Shown piece by piece: positions 8,673 through 17,237 of a DNA stretch of 64,000 nt (within the stretch, counting starts at the first letter, position 1; each line of letters begins with the position of its first letter). The stretch lies in NCBI GenBank assembly GCA_965247065.1, contig CBDFGN010000006.1, positions 2,976,001 to 3,040,000 on the forward strand. The letters run 5' to 3'. The notes under the pieces were generated by a model, which was not told the DNA's origin, searched no databases, and was given only the letters and a program-made list of their open reading frames with translations. Made by a program: the position numbers and the translations under genes. This DNA is from CBDFGN01 sp965247065. GTDB taxonomy: Bacteria; Bacteroidota; Bacteroidia; Cytophagales; Cyclobacteriaceae.

Positions 8673-8972
8673 GTATCGAAACAGGAAGCAATATTAGACC
8701 ATCCCCAAAAATAATCCAACTGCCAAAATCAAAATACTCCGTCGGTTTAGTTCCAATTGAACAATCAAGAAGCTGCAGGATGCGCATTAAACTTCTAATG
8801 GATAATGTGATCTAAAGCCTGCAAGCTTCGAATGGATAATAAAGCCTACGTTACAAATGAGCTGACCTGGTTGTTTTATATAAATCGAAGATCCCTTTTA
8901 TCAGGATTTCTGGAAAATTCCATATAAAACCAAAATATTATTATATTTATACTTGTAAACCGGCCTGATTTC
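8673..8972. other. Intergenic, no gene seen
   Basis: 300 bases between the divergent tRNA and the barrel-protein gene. It should hold promoters for both, but no clear TAnnTTTG box with a spaced TTG was identified. Confidence 0.4.
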
Positions 8973-9848
8973 GTGATCCGAATCATCATAATAGCCATTA
9001 TCTGTTGGGTTCCCACCCTGTCCTGGAGCCAGGTGAGATACACTTCCCCGGGCAAAGCATCAGCCTTTGCAGGTTTGGGCACTGCTTCTTATTATGGCGA
9101 TCTGAAATCCAGTACGGTCAGCGTTGACGTCAGTCCAAGTATAACAGCCGGAGGGGCCTATTACTTTGGGTCACCCGATCGTCTCAGCGTGAGGGGAGAA
9201 GTAACCTATTACCGAATATCAGCTGCAGATAGCGATAGCAACGATCCTCCCAGACTTCGTCGCAACCTGTCGTTTGCCTCCAGCAATTTTGAATTCAACA
9301 TTGCGGCTGTTGTAAGCTTATTTTCAGAACCGATAACCTCTCCCTACCAGCGAACCATTTCCAGGCGGCCTTATAATTTATATGGATTCATTGGAGCAGG
9401 AGTTACCACCGTCAACCCAACGGCTGAATTAAATGGTACCAAGTACAACCTAGCCGATTTCAATACCGAACTGGTTGACTATGGCACCATTGCCGTAATC
9501 GTACCCTTAGGATTAGGTTTAAAGTATAAGCTAAACTCGGATTTAGCCGTTCTGGTGGAGGCTGGTTACCGTGTGACCCTTACCGATTATCTGGATGACG
9601 TCAGCACCACCTATCCAGGTCAAGATGCCTTCTCAAACCGGACTGCCGCGGCTCTATCGGATAGAGGCCCGGAGGTCGGATCTGAGCCAAAGCCCGCCGG
9701 TAGATCGCGGGGCAATCCTGGAAAGAACGACAATTACATGGTCGTCTCGATCAAAATCGAATACCTTTCCATTGCGAATCTAATTTCCGGAGGCAATCCT
9801 TACGACATAAGTCGAACTAAAGGTCCGCGTTCCAGGCCCTACCGTTAA
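8973..9848 (+). CDS. DUF6089-like outer-membrane beta-barrel protein
   Basis: 291 residues from a GTG. A Sec signal peptide (about 1-19, ending WSQ) leads into alternating aromatic and small residue strands typical of a small barrel: FAGLGTASYYGDLKSS, ITAGGAYYFGS, YGFIGAGVTTVNP, LVEAGYRVTLTDYLDDVST. The YYGDL start and the YR-T-TDYLDDVS signature match the Bacteroidota DUF6089 family. A Pro/Gly/Arg-rich loop lies near residues 230-255. Function unknown, perhaps a structural porin-like protein. It converges on pruA with a 3-base gap. Confidence 0.75.
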   Translation: MIRIIIIAIICWVPTLSWSQVRYTSPGKASAFAGLGTASYYGDLKSSTVSVDVSPSITAGGAYYFGSPDRLSVRGEVTYYRISAADSDSNDPPRLRRNLSFASSNFEFNIAAVVSLFSEPITSPYQRTISRRPYNLYGFIGAGVTTVNPTAELNGTKYNLADFNTELVDYGTIAVIVPLGLGLKYKLNSDLAVLVEAGYRVTLTDYLDDVSTTYPGQDAFSNRTAAALSDRGPEVGSEPKPAGRSRGNPGKNDNYMVVSIKIEYLSIANLISGGNPYDISRTKGPRSRPYR

Positions 9849-9851
9849 GGG

Positions 9852-11483
9852 CTACTCAGCATCCAGGAAAGGATACCGATAATCTTTTGGTGGATCGAAT
9901 GTCTCCTTTATTGTCCTTGGCGAAACCCACCGTATAAGATTCAGGTAAGATCCGGCCTTGTCATTGGTTCCGGATGCCCGGGCACCACCGAAAGGCTGCT
10001 GTCCCACTACGGCTCCCGTAGGTTTGTCGTTGATATAGAAATTGCCGGCAGAATTTACCAATTTTTGGGTCGCCATTTCAATGGCATAACGGTCATCGCT
10101 AAAAACGGCTCCGGTAAGGGCATAGGGTGATGTTGAATCTACCAGCTCAAGAGCCTCTTCAAATCTTTCCTCGTGATATACGTATATGGTCATAACCGGT
10201 CCGAAAATTTCCTCGCACATTGTGGTGTACATTGGATCCTTAGATAGCAGGACAGTAGGTTCGATAAAATAGCCCTTAGACTTGTCGTAATTTCCGCCAG
10301 CAACGACTTCAACAACATCGCTGCTTTTGGCGTCATCTATATAGGAGGCAATTTTGTCGAAAGCTTTTTCATCGATGACCGCGTTAATGAAATTCCGAAA
10401 ATCCTCCACTCCACCCATGGACATGGACTCCAGGTCCGCGATCAAGAAATCCCTTACCTGGTCCCACAGGTTAGACGGGACGTATGCCCGGGACGCAGCC
10501 GAGCATTTTTGGCCTTGATACTCGAACCCCCCCCTAGAAATGGCGGTACTAAGAGCCTTGGCATCCGCGGATTTGTGAGCAATAATGAAATCCTTACCGC
10601 CGGTTTCTCCCACGATCCTGGGATAGGATTTATACTTGCCTATGTTTTGCCCTATCGTTTTCCAGAGTTCCTGGAAAACCGCGGTACTACCGGTAAAATG
10701 CAGGCCGGCAAAATCGGGGTGTTCGAAAACAACACTGCCAACCGTAGGCCCGTCCACGAAAACCAGGTTTATCACGCCGTCAGGAATCCCTGCCTCCCTG
10801 AATATCTGCATCAATATATTGGCTGAATATATCTGACTCATCGCAGGTTTCCATACAACCGTGTTGCCCATTAGTGCTGGAGCAGTGGGTAAATTTCCTG
10901 CTATTGAGGTGAAGTTGAAGGGAGTCAAGGCGAACACGAACCCTTCCAATGGCCGGTATTCGAGGCGGTTCCAAATTCCTGCCGCGGATTCAGGTTGTTG
11001 GCTATAAATGTCCATCATATATTGAACATTGAACCGCAGAAAGTCTACCAATTCACACACCGCGTCTATTTCCGATTGGAAGGCATTCTTGGATTGAGCC
11101 AACATGGTGGCCGCATTCATTTTGGCCCGATACGGTCCTGCAAGCAAGTCGGCAGCCTTCAAGAAAATACTCGCCCGATGCTCCCAGGATAATCCCTGCC
11201 ATGACGGTTTCGCCCCCAGGGCGGCATTTACCGCTAATTCTACGTGGGAGGCGTCACCCTGGTAGTAATAACCCAAAATGTGTTGATGGTCGTGCGGTGG
11301 AGTTAGCATCCGTTTGTTTTCAGTTTTTACTTCTTCTGAGCCGATGTACATGGGCACATCAACTTCCACCGAACGGGCTGCCTGAATAGCATTCTTCAAC
11401 TCCTCCTGCTCAGGGGTTCCGGTGGCGTAACTCCAAACGGGCTCATTTCTGGCTATGGGTATCTGGAAGGTTCCTTTTGGCAT
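9852..11483 (-). CDS. pruA: L-glutamate gamma-semialdehyde dehydrogenase (P5C dehydrogenase)
   Basis: 543 residues, the usual length for the single-domain (non-PutA) enzyme. It oxidises L-glutamate 5-semialdehyde, in equilibrium with 1-pyrroline-5-carboxylate, to glutamate with NAD+ in proline catabolism. Seen: the aldehyde dehydrogenase core with FALTPFNFTSIAGNLP, NTVVWKPA, GLHFTGST, the general-base region VGETGGKDF, the catalytic cysteine in YQGQKCSAASR, and EEIFGPVMTIYVY. No proline dehydrogenase is nearby. Cytoplasmic. Confidence 0.93.
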   Translation of the reverse strand: MPKGTFQIPIARNEPVWSYATGTPEQEELKNAIQAARSVEVDVPMYIGSEEVKTENKRMLTPPHDHQHILGYYYQGDASHVELAVNAALGAKPSWQGLSWEHRASIFLKAADLLAGPYRAKMNAATMLAQSKNAFQSEIDAVCELVDFLRFNVQYMMDIYSQQPESAAGIWNRLEYRPLEGFVFALTPFNFTSIAGNLPTAPALMGNTVVWKPAMSQIYSANILMQIFREAGIPDGVINLVFVDGPTVGSVVFEHPDFAGLHFTGSTAVFQELWKTIGQNIGKYKSYPRIVGETGGKDFIIAHKSADAKALSTAISRGGFEYQGQKCSAASRAYVPSNLWDQVRDFLIADLESMSMGGVEDFRNFINAVIDEKAFDKIASYIDDAKSSDVVEVVAGGNYDKSKGYFIEPTVLLSKDPMYTTMCEEIFGPVMTIYVYHEERFEEALELVDSTSPYALTGAVFSDDRYAIEMATQKLVNSAGNFYINDKPTGAVVGQQPFGGARASGTNDKAGSYLNLIRWVSPRTIKETFDPPKDYRYPFLDAE

Positions 11484-11539
11484 ATCTAGTGATTAATTTT
11501 GAGGCAAAACTACGTATTCACATTTAGAATTGATGGGCC

Positions 11540-12244
11540 CTAAAGTATTTCTTTCAATTCCAGAAGCGATGCGATCTCATGAGTAGGGTTGGCTTGGTGA
11601 GTGATGCCTTCGGGGTTGAAAAACACATGATCTATCGAAGCATTGGAGGCCCCCCGAATATCAGTCCTTAAATTGTCACCAACCATTATGCATTGTTCGC
11701 GGTTGGCTCCGATGCGTTCTAATGTGTGCGCGAAAATTTCAGGATGCGGCTTTCTTGAGCCGGCTTCTTCAGAAGTTACAATTTCACCAAAATACTCCGA
11801 CAGCCCCGAGAAATTTAACTTGGCGAATTGAATTTCATAAAAGCCATTAGTGACGATGTGCAAATGATATTTGGGCTTTAGATAATCCAGGACCTCGAAG
11901 GCGTACGGGATCACTGCTGATTTCTTGGGACTCAATTTCAGGTAATCCAAACTAATATTGGAAATCGCTTCATCTGAAGTGAGGCCGTATTCATTCAGGA
12001 TCAGATGAAACCGGGAACCCCTCAATTCCGCACTGGTAATTTCGTGTTGATCATACTTTTCCCAAAGGGTCTCATTGACCGCAAAGAAACGATCCACAAA
12101 AAGATTCGGTGTCAAACCGGGCAGGCGGCTTAAGTCATACACGACAAATAGCTCCTGCAGAGCCGTCCTGGAATTGGACTCATAATCCCACAGGGTGTGG
12201 TCGAGGTCAAAAAGTACATGCTGATATTTATCTGCTCCGGTCAT
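11540..12244 (-). CDS. yjjG: YjjG-family noncanonical pyrimidine nucleotidase (HAD)
   Basis: 234 residues of haloacid-dehalogenase type. Motif I is VLFDLDHTLWDYE (nucleophile Asp and acid/base Asp), motif II is HIVTNG, then a Lys in GSRKPHPEIF and motif IV VGDNLRTDIRGA. Length and order match the YjjG/YfnB group, which removes phosphate from nucleoside monophosphates including damaged pyrimidines. Its start overlaps the end of the ArsR gene by 4 bases, so the two are translationally linked. Confidence 0.85.
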   Translation of the reverse strand: MTGADKYQHVLFDLDHTLWDYESNSRTALQELFVVYDLSRLPGLTPNLFVDRFFAVNETLWEKYDQHEITSAELRGSRFHLILNEYGLTSDEAISNISLDYLKLSPKKSAVIPYAFEVLDYLKPKYHLHIVTNGFYEIQFAKLNFSGLSEYFGEIVTSEEAGSRKPHPEIFAHTLERIGANREQCIMVGDNLRTDIRGASNASIDHVFFNPEGITHQANPTHEIASLLELKEIL

Positions 12245-12624
12245 CTGTTAAGTCTCCTGGCATCTATCCGGTTAACCGCAAGTTCCCGATTTGAGTCCAA
12301 CGCCCGGTAAGTTTCCAAGTCTTCATTGAGCAAAGTATCCTTTTTCAGATAGTTGAATATCTGGCTCAGGATGTCATGCCCTTCCTCCTTTATGGCGTAG
12401 AATACCCATTGGTCTATCTTGCGGGCCTGTACAATACCGGCATTTCGTAAATAAGTGAGATGTCGGGAGGTTTTAGTTTGGGTGAATCCAAGTATTTGTT
12501 CCAAATCCGAAATGCACAACTCTCTGTTGTGAATAAGAAGGTGCAGGATCCTTATTCGAGATTCATCGGACAAAGACTTAAACACTTGGACACCAAAGGA
12601 TAAATTGAAATTCTTCAGTCGCAT
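12241..12624 (-). CDS. ArsR/SmtB-family winged-helix regulator
   Basis: 127 residues. The helix-turn-helix reads SLSDESRIRILHLLI, then CISDLEQILGFTQTKTSRHL and YLRNAGIVQARK, with the wing WVFYAIKEEG. No obvious metal-binding CxC motif in the recognition helix, so the inducer may not be a metal. It is the first gene of a two-gene unit with yjjG. The divergent regulatory region (12625-12754) is a probable operator site. Confidence 0.85.
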   Translation of the reverse strand: MRLKNFNLSFGVQVFKSLSDESRIRILHLLIHNRELCISDLEQILGFTQTKTSRHLTYLRNAGIVQARKIDQWVFYAIKEEGHDILSQIFNYLKKDTLLNEDLETYRALDSNRELAVNRIDARRLNR

Positions 12625-12754
12625 GGCGAGGACTCAACCTTAACTAAATTCCGCTGATCCTGTTTCAAATAGGGGTGATTTGTTTTAATTTGCGTTGGCT
12701 AAGGCAACTTTTAAGCAACAAATTAACTTTATAATTAATAACTAAGAAGGCAGG

Positions 12755-13405
12755 TTGAATAAATCTAACTACATAGTTCAGTGCCTCCTCCTAGTCCTTG
12801 GGTTGATCACCATTTCATCAACCATTTCGTATGCCCAGGGAAGGGATAACATAATTCAGTTTTCGGGTGTAATTGTAGGTGAAGACACCACGCAGGGAGT
12901 ACCTGGGGTGCATATATACGTTCCAAAAGCCGGAAGAGGAACAACAAGCAACCTGTATGGCTATTTTTCAATGGCGGTTCTAGTCCATGATAGCATCGTA
13001 ATCAGTGCTGTAGGATATAAAAAACGGCATTACATTGTCCCTGGCGATCAAGGGTCGAGTCTGACTGCGATCATCGAATTGGCTGAAGACACTACTTACC
13101 TGCCCACCATTGAAATTTTGCCTTTCCCCACAGAAGAATTGTTCAAAGAAGCGATCCTGGCCATGAACTTGCCCATCGACCCTTACGGCAACAGCAATTA
13201 CCTGGGAGATGAAGTCATGGCCCAAATGCTACGGAATATGCCCATGGATGCGACCACCAATTACAAGGTCTACATGGAGCAGCAATTCTATCAGATGCAT
13301 AGCCGCAACAGCTACCAGGATCCGTTGATGGCCATTACCAATCCCTTCGCCTGGTCTCAGTTTATCCAATCCATAAAAAGAGGCGATTTCAAAAAGAAAA
13401 AGTAA
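12755..13405 (+). CDS. Carboxypeptidase-regulatory-like domain protein, exported
   Basis: 216 residues from a TTG in AGGTTGAATAAA; no ATG fits better. A signal peptide (about 1-28, ISYAQG) is followed by a CarboxypepD_reg-like beta sandwich (about 35-110): FSGVIVGEDTTQGVPGVHIY, TTSNLYGYFSMAV, VISAVGYKKRHY. A C-terminal helical part ends in a Lys run. The domain normally caps TonB-dependent transporters; here it is free. Typical of Bacteroidota. Role unknown. Confidence 0.8.
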   Translation: MNKSNYIVQCLLLVLGLITISSTISYAQGRDNIIQFSGVIVGEDTTQGVPGVHIYVPKAGRGTTSNLYGYFSMAVLVHDSIVISAVGYKKRHYIVPGDQGSSLTAIIELAEDTTYLPTIEILPFPTEELFKEAILAMNLPIDPYGNSNYLGDEVMAQMLRNMPMDATTNYKVYMEQQFYQMHSRNSYQDPLMAITNPFAWSQFIQSIKRGDFKKKK

Positions 13406-13551
13406 CACCTATTACAGTAACTTCGTTGAGGCAGATTTACACAATTTTATAGGCCTTTGGTAACATCTGTAAATAGCCCAGGATCGAACCGCATTTCTAA
13501 CTAATTTGCTAATTTTGAATCTAATCCCATAGGTTTCCCGCGAGAGTTCAA

Positions 13552-15051
13552 ATGGAGGAACTTAAAAAGTTAGTCGAGATTGTTACAGAGCGAGGGCGCA
13601 AAAACCTTCCAATCCTCGACGTAAAGTCCGACGACATTGATCGCAACAAGGAATTGAAACTCTTTAGGGTAATTCAAAGGCTTGAACCCGCCACCGATCG
13701 GGGGGCGGCTCGTGAAATGTACAGTTCGGGTGTTGAGGACCCAAGGTATAAAATGCTCAAGCATCGCTTGAAGTCGAAGCTGCTGAACCATCTTTTCTTC
13801 GTCGATTTCAAAGATCATTCCCCGAATATATCGTTCCAGTTTGAGCAGGAAGCGCATAACTATCTCTACTTCTCTCAAGTGCTTCTTAAGAATGGAGAGA
13901 TAGATCTGGCCGAAAAGACCATAAGCAAAGGATTAAGTCTAGCCAAAGAAGGGGATTTTACCGCTATCATCATCTCATTTCTAGAACTGCTGAGAGATAT
14001 TTATTCGAACAAATGCCAGTCTAATGATTTCAAGAACAATCTCAAACGGCTGAAGCGTTATCGAAAAATATATGATAACGAATCTGAGGCCCTTGACATG
14101 TATAGCGACACCGTACTGCAGCTGAGGAAATCGGTGAATTCACGTCGTAAAGGTCTTGGAAAGGCAATAAAAACCAATGAGAAGCTCAAAGATCTACTGG
14201 GCCGGAATCCTTCCTTTGAAATATTTGAAAAGCACTATCTTTTAAATTTACAGTGCCTTGAATTATGTGGCGATTATGAGGAGATTATCCGGATAACCCA
14301 GAAAATGGATAAGGATTACCGCAACTCCAACCTGAATGTTCTGAGGTTCGATCCAAGGTCCAACAAACTCCAACAGCTTCACGCCTATCTTAGAGCTGGC
14401 CGCACAGAACAAGGCCTAACCGAATGTCGCTCACTGGCTGGATTCTTTGACAAAACCACCCCAGATTATTTCCGATATCTAGAGAGCTATTTTTTGTTGG
14501 TTCTCCAGAACCGCGACTATAAACTGGGCTCCGATTTGCTCAAAGCCACCATCCGGGGGCCGCACTTGGTGAAAACTGACAAATTCAGCCAAAAGCGTTG
14601 GGAGCTATACAAGGCTTACATATATCTAATAAAGCCGGAAAAAAGAATATTGAAGTCACTGAATTACTTTATGTTTTTTGAAAAACTACCTGTCTATCAC
14701 AAGGACCGCAAGGGTTTTAATATTGCGATCCTGGTCTTGCAATTTGTTCACTATTTCCAACAGGGACTGCATGAGGAGCTATCAGATGTTGTAAGCAAGC
14801 TAAAAAACTACGGGTCGTTGCACCTCTATCCCCTGGTGAGTCAGAGAAGTCGTATTTTTCTAAAGCTATTGTTGATGGCTTGGGAACAAAATTTTGATCC
14901 CCCTAGGTGCCGGATGAAGTCCAAAGTTTCACTAAGAAAGCTGGAAAACCTTCATCCCGCTGAAGATCTTTCTATTGAAATTGAGGTGGTGCCATACCAG
15001 GGTCTATGGGAGTACCTATTTCAGCTCATGCTCAAAGCCCCAAAAAACTAA
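13552..15051 (+). CDS. Hypothetical helical (TPR-like) protein
   Basis: 499 residues, almost wholly helical, basic, with no signal peptide or membrane helix. Pairs of helices such as VLLKNGEIDLAEKTISKGLS and YLRAGRTEQGLTECRSLAG look like degenerate tetratricopeptide repeats. The length and general form are common in Bacteroidota proteins of unknown function. A weak promoter-like TAATTTTG sits at 13510-13517, about 35 bases before the ATG. It stands alone. Confidence 0.75.
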   Translation: MEELKKLVEIVTERGRKNLPILDVKSDDIDRNKELKLFRVIQRLEPATDRGAAREMYSSGVEDPRYKMLKHRLKSKLLNHLFFVDFKDHSPNISFQFEQEAHNYLYFSQVLLKNGEIDLAEKTISKGLSLAKEGDFTAIIISFLELLRDIYSNKCQSNDFKNNLKRLKRYRKIYDNESEALDMYSDTVLQLRKSVNSRRKGLGKAIKTNEKLKDLLGRNPSFEIFEKHYLLNLQCLELCGDYEEIIRITQKMDKDYRNSNLNVLRFDPRSNKLQQLHAYLRAGRTEQGLTECRSLAGFFDKTTPDYFRYLESYFLLVLQNRDYKLGSDLLKATIRGPHLVKTDKFSQKRWELYKAYIYLIKPEKRILKSLNYFMFFEKLPVYHKDRKGFNIAILVLQFVHYFQQGLHEELSDVVSKLKNYGSLHLYPLVSQRSRIFLKLLLMAWEQNFDPPRCRMKSKVSLRKLENLHPAEDLSIEIEVVPYQGLWEYLFQLMLKAPKN

Positions 15052-15344
15052 TCAAACGCTTTGGTGAACATTTATTATTTGAATTGTTTGATTAAATCAG
15101 GGGCAGGCTGTACTTTCGAGGGCGAACAAAACCATGCCTAATCTGGCCTCCGGCTCAATATCTAAACTGGCTCAATGGATCTGCGCATTGTAAACATCAG
15201 GATCATTTCCCTGTACTTAGATCTTACTATATTTTTTAGCCCTGGATACTTACAGCCTCCCGGACGTTGAAACGAAGTCGGTATGACAGGTTACTTAAAG
15301 ATTAGGCCTTTGGCCCTCTATGTGAAATCAAATCCTATTTTCTA

Positions 15345-17180
15345 ATGACCGACACTACTGCAAACACCAAACAAGATCAGGCTCCGGATATGAAATTATT
15401 CTGGGGTTGCTTCATCGCTCTAATTGCAACCGCATTTGGATTTATTGTCAGGGCACTCATTTTGGAAGAGTGGGGAAATGAATTCAATTTAACCAACACT
15501 CAGAAAGGAGAAATCGCTGGAGTAGGCTTGTGGCCCTTTGCTATTAGCATTATTCTCTTTAGCCTGGTCATTGACCGGGTAGGTTACCGGTCGGCCTACA
15601 TATTTGCTTTCGTATGCCAGGCCGCTTCGGCCTTCATAACCATTTTTGCCGACGGCTACTGGATGCTGTACACCGGCACCTTTATCCTGGCCCTTGGCAA
15701 TGGAGCCGTGGAGGCATTTATCAATCCCGTGGTTGCGACCATGTTTTCAAAGGACAAAACTAAATGGCTGAATATCCTTCATGCCGGATGGCCCGGTGGA
15801 CTGGTGGTTGGCGGTTTGCTAGCTTTAATAATCCTGGGCCCGGGTGTTGCCTGGGAACTCAAGGTTACCTTGATTCTTATACCAGTGGCCATTTATGGGT
15901 TTATGCTTATTAACGTTAGATTTCCGATCAGTGAAAGAGTACGAGCCGGAGTCTCCTACCTGGAAATGTTAAAGCAAGTAGGAGTAGGAGGGGCTGCGAT
16001 CATTGTGAGCTTGATAGTATTTCAGCTGGGAACTGTGTTTGGTTGGTCCGCTACTACCAATGTTGTGATTACCCTGGTCCTGGTGATAGCTTTTGGTGCC
16101 TACGTGAAGACCTTCGGCCAGCCTTTATTCATTTTCCTGCTACTGATTATGATCCCACTGGCAACCACTGAGCTGGGGACTGATTCTTGGATTACCGACT
16201 TAATGGCACCTGAAATGGCCAGCTTAGGAGCCCAAGCTGGCTGGATTTTGGTTTATACTTCTCTTATTATGGTCATTTTACGATTTTTCGCCGGACCTAT
16301 TGTCCATGCCCTTTCTCCTTTGGGTCTTTTGGCCGCATCATCAGCAATTGCGGCTTTGGGTCTATTGTTTCTATCGGCAAGCACCGGATTCATGCTTTTG
16401 ATCGCAGCCACTTTTTACGGGGTTGGAAAGACCTTCTTCTGGCCGACCATGTTGGGGGTTGCAGCGGAGCGTTTTCCAAAAGGAGGAGCCCTAACCCTAA
16501 ATGTCGTTGGTGGAGTTGGTATGATTGGAGTTGGAGTTGTTGGAGCAGTTATTTTGGGATTTGTTCAGGACAAATCCTTGGAACGAAACATAGCAGATTT
16601 TGATAAGTCAAATGATACCGAATTGCTAGACAAGTATGTGACCGTTGAACGGAAAAGTATTTTCGGCAATTATAAGGCTCTTGACAATGAGCAATTATCC
16701 TTTGCAAATGAGGAAGAATTGGAGGCCGTGACCAATGTCCGACATGAAGCAAAAAAGGGGGCTCTGAAAACAGTCGCCATTTTCCCTGTTATTATGCTCA
16801 TCTGTTATCTGGGTCTTATTTTCTATTTCCGATCTAAGGGAGGTTATTCGGCAGTGGAATTGTCTGATGGGGAAGACAAGTCTGCGGAACAGGCTCAGCC
16901 GGAAGAATCCACTTCGTCCCAGGATTCTGCTACGACGGAAACCTTCGCAGCACAATCGACAACCGAAATGCAAGAAGAAGAAACGGTGGCGGCAGAGGAA
17001 TCAAGCGTGTCCGAAGAGGAAACAAGCGCGCCGGAGGAGAAATCAAGTGCAGATGAAGTAGGATCTTCATCCACCGATGAGGAACTGAGTACATCCTCCG
17101 ATGCACCTGGATCGGACGACGCATCTGAATCAGGTGAACCGCCGGACTTAGACGACCCAAACGTCCCGCCGAGGGATTAA
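15345..17180 (+). CDS. MFS transporter with long acidic C-terminal tail
   Basis: 611 residues. About 12 membrane helices span residues 18-500, with the MFS motif region LVIDRVGYRSAYI after helix 2 and a conserved LHAGWPGGLVVGG. After the last helix (VIMLICYLGLIFYF) comes a tail of about 110 residues made almost only of Ser, Glu, Asp and Thr (SVSEEETSAPEEKSS), which must be cytoplasmic and disordered. The nearest familiar group is the sugar and nucleoside type carriers; the substrate is not known. The stop is followed by a short tandem repeat. Confidence 0.82.
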   Translation: MTDTTANTKQDQAPDMKLFWGCFIALIATAFGFIVRALILEEWGNEFNLTNTQKGEIAGVGLWPFAISIILFSLVIDRVGYRSAYIFAFVCQAASAFITIFADGYWMLYTGTFILALGNGAVEAFINPVVATMFSKDKTKWLNILHAGWPGGLVVGGLLALIILGPGVAWELKVTLILIPVAIYGFMLINVRFPISERVRAGVSYLEMLKQVGVGGAAIIVSLIVFQLGTVFGWSATTNVVITLVLVIAFGAYVKTFGQPLFIFLLLIMIPLATTELGTDSWITDLMAPEMASLGAQAGWILVYTSLIMVILRFFAGPIVHALSPLGLLAASSAIAALGLLFLSASTGFMLLIAATFYGVGKTFFWPTMLGVAAERFPKGGALTLNVVGGVGMIGVGVVGAVILGFVQDKSLERNIADFDKSNDTELLDKYVTVERKSIFGNYKALDNEQLSFANEEELEAVTNVRHEAKKGALKTVAIFPVIMLICYLGLIFYFRSKGGYSAVELSDGEDKSAEQAQPEESTSSQDSATTETFAAQSTTEMQEEETVAAEESSVSEEETSAPEEKSSADEVGSSSTDEELSTSSDAPGSDDASESGEPPDLDDPNVPPRD

Positions 17181-17184
17181 GTCA

Positions 17185-17220
17185 ATGAGTGAATGAATGA
17201 ATTAGTGAGTGAGTGAATTA
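17185..17220. repeat. Short tandem repeat (GAGTGAAT-type)
   Basis: About 36 bases of imperfect 4-base units (TGAG, TGAA) directly after the MFS stop, between two convergent genes. Confidence 0.7.
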
Positions 17221-17237
17221 CCTCTTTTCTTCCTTCA

